From NCBI RefSeq assembly GCF_001182745.1, contig NZ_LN868939.1:1922001-1986000 (forward strand): a stretch of DNA of 64,000 bases. The letters run 5' to 3'. Under the pieces are notes generated by a model that worked only from the letters and a program-made list of their open reading frames with translations, was not told where the DNA came from and made no database searches. The DNA is from Nocardia farcinica (GTDB lineage Bacteria > Actinomycetota > Actinomycetes > Mycobacteriales > Mycobacteriaceae). The translations under genes were made by a program, and so were the position numbers. Shown here in pieces: positions 59,649-64,000 of this stretch. Each line of letters begins with the position of its first letter. Within the stretch, counting starts at the first letter, position 1.

Positions 59649-61000
59649 CCGTCACCCTCGAACCCTTGCGCGCACAGTGCACCCTGCACCTGCCCGGCGA
59701 CCCCGGTTACGACGCCGCCCGCATGCCCTGGAACGCCGCCGTCGACCAGCGCCCCGCCGCCGTCGCCGTCCCCCGCACGGCCGAGGAGGTGGCGGCCGTG
59801 GTACGCGCCGCCGTCGCCGCGGGCCTGCGGGTGGCGCCGCAGAGCACCGGGCACGGGGCGGGCGCGCTGAGCGAGCGCTCGATGGACGACGTCGTGCTGC
59901 TGCGGCTTTCCGAACTCACCGGGGTGACCGTGGACCCGGCCGCCCGCACCGCCCGCGTCCTCGGCGGCACCCTGTGGCAGGACGTCCTGGCCGCCACCGC
60001 ACCGCACGGTCTCACCGCCCTGCACGGCAGCGCCCCCGATGTCGCGGTCGCGGGTTACGTCCTCGGCGGCGGCCTGTCCTTCTACGGCCGCGCCCACGGC
60101 CTGGCCGTGAACTCCGTCCGCTCGCTCGACGTCGTCGGCCCCGACGGCACCCTCGTCCACGCCTCCGCGCGACAGAACCCGGATCTGTTCTGGGCCGTGC
60201 GCGGTGGCGGCGGCAACTTCGGCGTCGTCGTCGCCCTCGAACTCGAGCTGCTGCCCTACCCCGACGTGTTCGCGGGCATGCTGCTGTGGGACCGCGCCCG
60301 CGCCGCCGACGTCGTGCCCGCCTGGGTGGCGTGGACCGAGACCGCGCCCGAATCGGTGACCACCGCGTTGCGGGTGATGAGTTTCCCGCCGCTGCCCGAA
60401 CTCCCGCCGTTCCTGTCCGGCCGCGACGTCGTCATCGTCGACGGCGCGATCCTGGCCACCGACGAGCACGCCGCCGAACTGCTCGCCCCGCTGCGCGCCC
60501 TCGCCCCCGAACTCGACACCTTCGGCCGCATTCCCGCCGACGCGCTCCTACAGGTCCACATGGACCCGCCCGCCCCCACGCCCACCGTCGGCGACCACAG
60601 CGTCCTCGGCGACCTCGACACCGCCGCCGTCACCGCCCTGCTCGACCACGTCGGCGACGGCACCACCCACGGACTGATGTTCGCCGAACTCCGCCACATC
60701 GGCGGCGCCCTCGCCCGCCCCGCCGTCGACGGCGGGGCCCTCTCCCACATCCCCGGCACCTACGGCCTGCTCTGCGTGGCCGTGGCCCCCACCCCGCAGG
60801 CCGCGGTCGCGGGCCGCGCCGCCGCCTTCGCGGTCGTCCGGGCGATGGCCCCCTGGTCCCGGCACAACCTCATCCCCACCTTCACCGAGAACCGCGTCGA
60901 CAGCGGTCGCATGTTCGACGGCGAGGACTGGGCGAAGCTGTGCCACCTGCGCGACCGGCTCGCGCCCGGCGCGGTCTTCGTCGCCAATCACGCGCTCTAG
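59645..61000 (+). CDS. FAD-linked oxidase (berberine-bridge-enzyme-like)
   Basis: 451 residues. FAD-binding PCMH/VAO domain: AVPRTAEEVAAVVRAAV, QSTGHGAGALSE (with the His that often anchors FAD), GYVLGGGLSFYGRAHGLA in part, FWAVRGGGGNFGVV. No CxxG second FAD-attachment motif is evident, and the C-terminal BBE domain lacks the usual YxNY. It likely oxidises a sugar or other alcohol. No signal peptide. Coupled to the PIG-L gene; together they suggest modification of an amino-sugar or secondary metabolite. Confidence 0.88.
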   Translation: MTVTLEPLRAQCTLHLPGDPGYDAARMPWNAAVDQRPAAVAVPRTAEEVAAVVRAAVAAGLRVAPQSTGHGAGALSERSMDDVVLLRLSELTGVTVDPAARTARVLGGTLWQDVLAATAPHGLTALHGSAPDVAVAGYVLGGGLSFYGRAHGLAVNSVRSLDVVGPDGTLVHASARQNPDLFWAVRGGGGNFGVVVALELELLPYPDVFAGMLLWDRARAADVVPAWVAWTETAPESVTTALRVMSFPPLPELPPFLSGRDVVIVDGAILATDEHAAELLAPLRALAPELDTFGRIPADALLQVHMDPPAPTPTVGDHSVLGDLDTAAVTALLDHVGDGTTHGLMFAELRHIGGALARPAVDGGALSHIPGTYGLLCVAVAPTPQAAVAGRAAAFAVVRAMAPWSRHNLIPTFTENRVDSGRMFDGEDWAKLCHLRDRLAPGAVFVANHAL

Positions 61001-61018
61001 GAACGACTTCGAGGGGTC

Positions 61019-61047
61019 GGGAGGCACCGGTGTCACCGGTGCCTCCC
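61019..61047 (+). terminator. strong hairpin after the FAD oxidase gene
   Basis: GGGAGGCACCGGTG, a single T, then its exact reverse complement. In RNA this folds as a stem of about 12 pairs with a small loop, 18 bases after the stop. Confidence 0.85.
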
Positions 61048-61195
61048 GCAAGAGTCTTCCGGCCACCGGCGCGCCACCGGCAGGTCCCCGCGACGGGGCC
61101 GTGCGTCCTCTCGTGCCGCACCCGGCGGGACAACACACCGCCGCCGTGGGAGCATCCTCCCGGAGCCACGATCGCTCCGAGGGAGGGGACCACCG

Positions 61196-61321
61196 ATGAT
61201 GCGAATCACCGCACTGCTACTCCGCATTGCCCCGTGCCCCCGCTGCGGCGGCAGCGGAGGCCACTACGAAGTGGGCACCTGGGTGTCGTGCTGGGGCTGC
61301 GGCGGCACCGGCCAACGTTGA
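61196..61321 (+). CDS. 41-residue double CxxCxG zinc-knuckle protein
   Basis: A small gene with GGGAGGGGAC before the ATG at 61196. The product starts MMRITALLLRIAPC and contains CPRCGGSG (from residue 14) and CWGCGGTG (from 32), two CxxCxGxG repeats as in the DnaJ zinc-finger, enough to bind one zinc. No family name is known to me. The terminator upstream separates it from the FAD oxidase, and its own promoter would lie at 61050-61190. The Shine-Dalgarno and cysteine spacing make it likely real. Confidence 0.6.
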   Translation: MMRITALLLRIAPCPRCGGSGGHYEVGTWVSCWGCGGTGQR

Positions 61322-61441
61322 AGTGACAGAGCTGGTTTCGCGGTGCCTTCGAGTCCGACAGTGTCCGTCCAGGATATGAGGTAAGCATGCACCGGCGAAT
61401 CAGGGGGTAGGGTTGTCGGTATCAGGGGCTCGGAGGGGATT

Positions 61442-61756
61442 ATGACGCAGGGTGATGGGACGTTCGATGTCATCCCGGCCGAGGTGCGCGACGCGGGGCG
61501 ATACTTGCAGCTGACAGCCCAAGAATTGATCGACGGAGTCCGCACTCTGGATTCGCAGATCGGCGTTCTCTTACAAGGCTGGACCGGTGTGTCTGCGACT
61601 GCGTACCAGGCGGGCTGGGAGGAGACCCGGCAAGGCGCGCAAACGGTTCTGGACGCGCTCGCGACTCTGGCTGAACTCATGGGAGTCACCGCGGATACAC
61701 ACACCCAGCTCGACACCGACCGCGCCACGCACACCAGTTCACTCGATCTGCCGTAG
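61442..61756 (+). CDS. WXG100 (ESX) family protein, first
   Basis: 104 residues, a two-helix hairpin with the central turn GWTGVSATAYQAGWEET (W-x-G type). There is no signal peptide, as expected for type VII secretion substrates. The C-terminus (DTDRATHTSSLDLP) lacks the clear YxxxD/E secretion signal, which may come from the partner. It starts a four-gene cassette: the next WXG gene begins 21 bases after its stop. Base composition is lower in GC than in the core genes. Confidence 0.85.
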   Translation: MTQGDGTFDVIPAEVRDAGRYLQLTAQELIDGVRTLDSQIGVLLQGWTGVSATAYQAGWEETRQGAQTVLDALATLAELMGVTADTHTQLDTDRATHTSSLDLP

Positions 61757-61777
61757 ATTTCTGTGGGAGACAACAGC

Positions 61778-62086
61778 ATGACCGAACCGTTCCGGGTCGA
61801 TCTGGCCGAGCTCGACGACATCACCACTCGTGTAGCAGGTTTCGTCGGCTTCCTCGAAGACAGTCTCGCAGGGATCCAGCAGCGGATCGCTGCCGTGCAA
61901 GCAGGCTGGAACGGCCCGTCCGCCATCGCCGCGAATGATGCCTTCGCCCGTTGGCTTATCGGCGCACAGGACGTCACCGACGGAATCCGTGATATGCAGG
62001 CCGCCGCCGTCGCAGCACATCAGCGCTACACCGCGGCCGTGACAACGAACCTGGAGATGCTCGGCCGCGGTGGATCACCGTCATGA
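61778..62086 (+). CDS. WXG100 (ESX) family protein, second
   Basis: 102 residues, helical hairpin with AGWNGPSAIAANDAFARW at the turn. The ATG at 61778 with GGGAG at 61765-61769 is preferred over a GTG five codons earlier that coincides with the Shine-Dalgarno. The helix after the turn continues to VAAHQRYTAAVTTNLEML. It probably forms a heterodimer with the first WXG protein or with the WXG-like head of the next product. The stop overlaps the toxin gene start (ATGA). Confidence 0.88.
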   Translation: MTEPFRVDLAELDDITTRVAGFVGFLEDSLAGIQQRIAAVQAGWNGPSAIAANDAFARWLIGAQDVTDGIRDMQAAAVAAHQRYTAAVTTNLEMLGRGGSPS

Positions 62087-63414
62087 CGGTGCTCGATGTT
62101 GCGCCGCAGGTCTACTATGACGCGGCCGTCGCGTGCAACAGGGCAGCGGCCGGCTTCATCGGCGCGTTTCAGAGCAAGATGCAGTCTCTCGACGAAACAC
62201 GAGGGATGGCGGGCAGTATCGGCGACGGGAAGATCTGGGCAGAGTCCTATGATCAGCAGGCAGGTGACCTGTGGAAGCTATCGCTCGATCTCACCATGGC
62301 GCTCGACGGCTACGCACAAGTCCTGAATCAGGCCGGTTACAACCATGCCCTCGCCGATCACGATCCCGCCGGCGGCCAGCCCGAACCCCAGATGCCTACC
62401 CTGACAGCATCTTTCGGCTACACGGCTCTGGAGCTGATATCGACCCTTCCGACCTCTGCGGGCGGCGACGGGCGCGGACTGCTCGACGACGGTCTCGAAC
62501 TCGCGGCCAAGGTCGGAATACCGATCCCCGACGGCGACACGACGAAGATGTCACTGGCCGCCGATGTATGGCACACGCTGTCCACCCACGAGTCCGTCGC
62601 CGCCGTCGCGACCGAACTCGAACGCGCTGCGGCGATGTTCGAACAGGTCACCTCGCCCGATGCCGATTTCATCGACGAAGATCTCCGTGAACTGAAAACC
62701 GCCGCCTTCGATCTCGCCGGTGCCTACGGCGAAATGGCCCAGTCCTGCCGCGACCAGAAAGCAGCTCACGACGCGCTGCGGAAAGAGCTCGAGAGACTAC
62801 TCGGAGATCTCGCGAAGGAAATCGCTGTCGAAGTGACCGTGAGCCTCACATTGTCGGTCCTCGCCTCGTGCGTGAGTTTCGGCGTCGGCGGTGCTGCGGT
62901 AGCGGCGAGAACCGCAGCCGCAGTTGCCAAGATCATCGACAAATTCACCGATCTCATCAAAATCGCGGTCAATGCGGCGGCGCTCCGCACAGTCGTTGTC
63001 CTCGAACGTATAACGTCCAGGACGAAAGAGATAATCCTGCGAGTAAAAGACCTCGCCGCCAAACTCCTCGAAAAGGTCAGGAACGCCGGGAAAGCGCCTG
63101 GAACATCTCCGACGAAGATAGACTCGCCGCAGGATGCTGAGGAGGTCATCAAGGCCGCGGATCGCTCAGGATCCGGCCTGAAGCCCGACCCCTATCATCG
63201 CGCCGCTTCATGGCCCGTTGACGACATCGCGGAGAACGCGACTGTGTTCAAGAATGTCGGTGGAGACGGGAAACACTATACACTGGTCCAGATGCCGGGC
63301 GAGGTGAACGGGAAGGCTGGACGTTTCGAGTGGATCGTAGACGAGACCGGAAAGGTTACACATCAGTTGTTTGTACCCAATGGAACAATTAACGGGATAC
63401 CTTCGAAGCCATGA
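62083..63414 (+). CDS. ESX-associated polymorphic toxin candidate
   Basis: 443 residues in three parts. Residues 1-95 are helical and WXG-like (WKLSLDLTMALDGYAQVL). Residues about 100-340 are an alpha-helical body with a hydrophobic, Ala-rich stretch (about 245-305, VTVSLTLSVLASCVSFGVGG). The final 85 residues form a distinct small domain: DPYHRAASWPV, GRFEWIVDETGKVTHQLFVP, NGTINGIPSKP. The conserved ending THQxFVxxGTINGxP occurs at the C-terminus of many actinobacterial polymorphic toxins; its activity is unknown to me. Overlap with the next gene (ATGA) fits toxin-immunity coupling. Confidence 0.75.
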   Translation: MTVLDVAPQVYYDAAVACNRAAAGFIGAFQSKMQSLDETRGMAGSIGDGKIWAESYDQQAGDLWKLSLDLTMALDGYAQVLNQAGYNHALADHDPAGGQPEPQMPTLTASFGYTALELISTLPTSAGGDGRGLLDDGLELAAKVGIPIPDGDTTKMSLAADVWHTLSTHESVAAVATELERAAAMFEQVTSPDADFIDEDLRELKTAAFDLAGAYGEMAQSCRDQKAAHDALRKELERLLGDLAKEIAVEVTVSLTLSVLASCVSFGVGGAAVAARTAAAVAKIIDKFTDLIKIAVNAAALRTVVVLERITSRTKEIILRVKDLAAKLLEKVRNAGKAPGTSPTKIDSPQDAEEVIKAADRSGSGLKPDPYHRAASWPVDDIAENATVFKNVGGDGKHYTLVQMPGEVNGKAGRFEWIVDETGKVTHQLFVPNGTINGIPSKP

Positions 63415-63941
63415 GTGATCCGATCGAGCACACAGCAAAATTCAGAATCCCGGCGTCTTTCATCGTCGACTGGGCCCGCTTGACTCCGGGAGAGCTTCAT
63501 TACGGCTACACCAACCAATGGATATCATCCGCGGATGTGGTCGAGTTGGCGTTGGGGAGTATTGTGCCTTCCGGTTCCAAGATGGGTATCGTGGAGGAGA
63601 TCTCTCTGCTGCTCTCGGATGAGCTCGATCGGATCCCTGAGCTGATGGACCAGTTGATCGACCGTGATGACCGCGTGTGGACGTATCTCGCACTCGCTTG
63701 GGTTCACGAGAACCAGGAAGAATTCGATGATCCGTTCAAGACCGTCGATTTGATATTCGCCGACTTCGGTTACCCGCAGGATGTCGGGGAGTTCGTCACC
63801 TTCATGCCGCCGCCCCCCGGCGGCGTCCCCGGATACCCGGGCCTTCGTCAACGTTGGAAGGACTATCTCGAACAAAACCGGTCCGAATTCTTCTTGTCGA
63901 GAACGCCCGGCGCCCGGAACGACCCTCGGGAAGATGCTTAG
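63411..63941 (+). CDS. DUF2247-like immunity protein
   Basis: 176 residues, acidic and soluble. DWARLTPGELHYGYTNQWIS at the N-terminus and DPFKTVDLIFADFGYPQDV with EFVTFMPPPPGG near the C-terminus match the DUF2247 pattern (DPLxxVexiYADFdYPexI, FVRYMP), a family linked with immunity in polymorphic toxin systems. ATG at 63411 overlaps the toxin stop. It is predicted to bind the C-terminal domain of the toxin. Its stop abuts a possible minus-strand gene. Confidence 0.75.
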   Translation: MSDPIEHTAKFRIPASFIVDWARLTPGELHYGYTNQWISSADVVELALGSIVPSGSKMGIVEEISLLLSDELDRIPELMDQLIDRDDRVWTYLALAWVHENQEEFDDPFKTVDLIFADFGYPQDVGEFVTFMPPPPGGVPGYPGLRQRWKDYLEQNRSEFFLSRTPGARNDPREDA

Positions 63942-64000
63942 TCCGAGGCGAACGCCCACTTGCCGCCACTCTGCTCGGAACTCGAGCACGAGATTGCTGG
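63938..64000 (-). CDS. possible C-terminal end of a minus-strand gene entering from the right
   Basis: From the window edge the minus strand reads 20 codons ending SSSEQSGGKWAFASD and TAA at 63938-63940. The sequence looks protein-like and the stop is next to that of the immunity gene. Too short for assignment; another frame (FRAEWRQVGVRL) stays open too. Confidence 0.25.
   Translation of the reverse strand, partial: PAISCSSSEQSGGKWAFASD

Overview
The window is high-GC actinobacterial DNA. Gene content and order point to a mycolic-acid-forming member of the Mycobacteriales, most likely Nocardia. The evidence is the run of genes matching the M. tuberculosis Rv3229c-Rv3268 neighbourhood as I remember it: desA3, tgs3, secA1, hpf, lpqB, mtrB, mtrA, tmk, sahH, alkB with rubredoxins, manA, pmm, whiB2, fbiA/fbiB, wbbL, rmlD and an LCP protein. 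A second, rifampicin-resistance-type rpoB, typical of Nocardia, supports this. No tRNA, rRNA, CRISPR array or insertion sequence was seen.

Layout. 1-9 kb is accessory: the end of an ABC-type ATPase and a small partner, a stand-alone rpoB2 without rpoC, small redox and zinc-ribbon proteins, a carboxylesterase and a P450. 9.1-14.4 kb is an arabinogalactan and nucleotide-sugar block: LCP ligase, RmlD, WbbL rhamnosyltransferase, GDP-mannose pyrophosphorylase. 14.4-24.7 kb is accessory transport: a dicarboxylate two-component system with DctA, a probable copper-responsive pair behind CsoR-type operators, a second MFS carrier, an FAD oxidoreductase and a CDF metal transporter. 24.8-33.5 kb carries manA, a SIS protein and phosphomannomutase, then DUF3499, whiB2 and the F420 genes fbiA-fbiB with a NUDIX gene.

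33.9-37.5 kb holds an alkane hydroxylase operon (alkB, two rubredoxins, TetR) and a second alkB of different codon usage. 37.6-45.9 kb is core: sahH, tmk, mtrA-mtrB-lpqB, a ComF-like gene and long-form HPF. 46-54.3 kb is lipid metabolism and cofactors: thiolase, BluB, two membrane desaturases with their ferredoxin-reductase partner, a DUF6912-type protein and a WS/DGAT-like acyltransferase. secA1 follows. 57.6-61.3 kb holds a LuxR regulator divergent from a PIG-L deacetylase and FAD oxidase pair. 61.4-64 kb is an ESX-type toxin-immunity cassette: two WXG100 proteins, a WXG-headed toxin and a DUF2247-like immunity protein.

How the genes work together. Mannose genes (manA, pmm, guanylyltransferase) supply GDP-mannose. 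RmlD, WbbL and LCP build and attach the arabinogalactan linker. MtrAB-LpqB and WhiB2 tie the envelope to division. FbiA/FbiB make F420. AlkB with rubredoxins, the desaturase-reductase pair, thiolase and acyltransferase handle hydrocarbons and lipids. Dispersed 78-80 bp palindromic repeats sit at the 3' ends of three minus-strand genes, two of them near points where gene order differs from M. tuberculosis.
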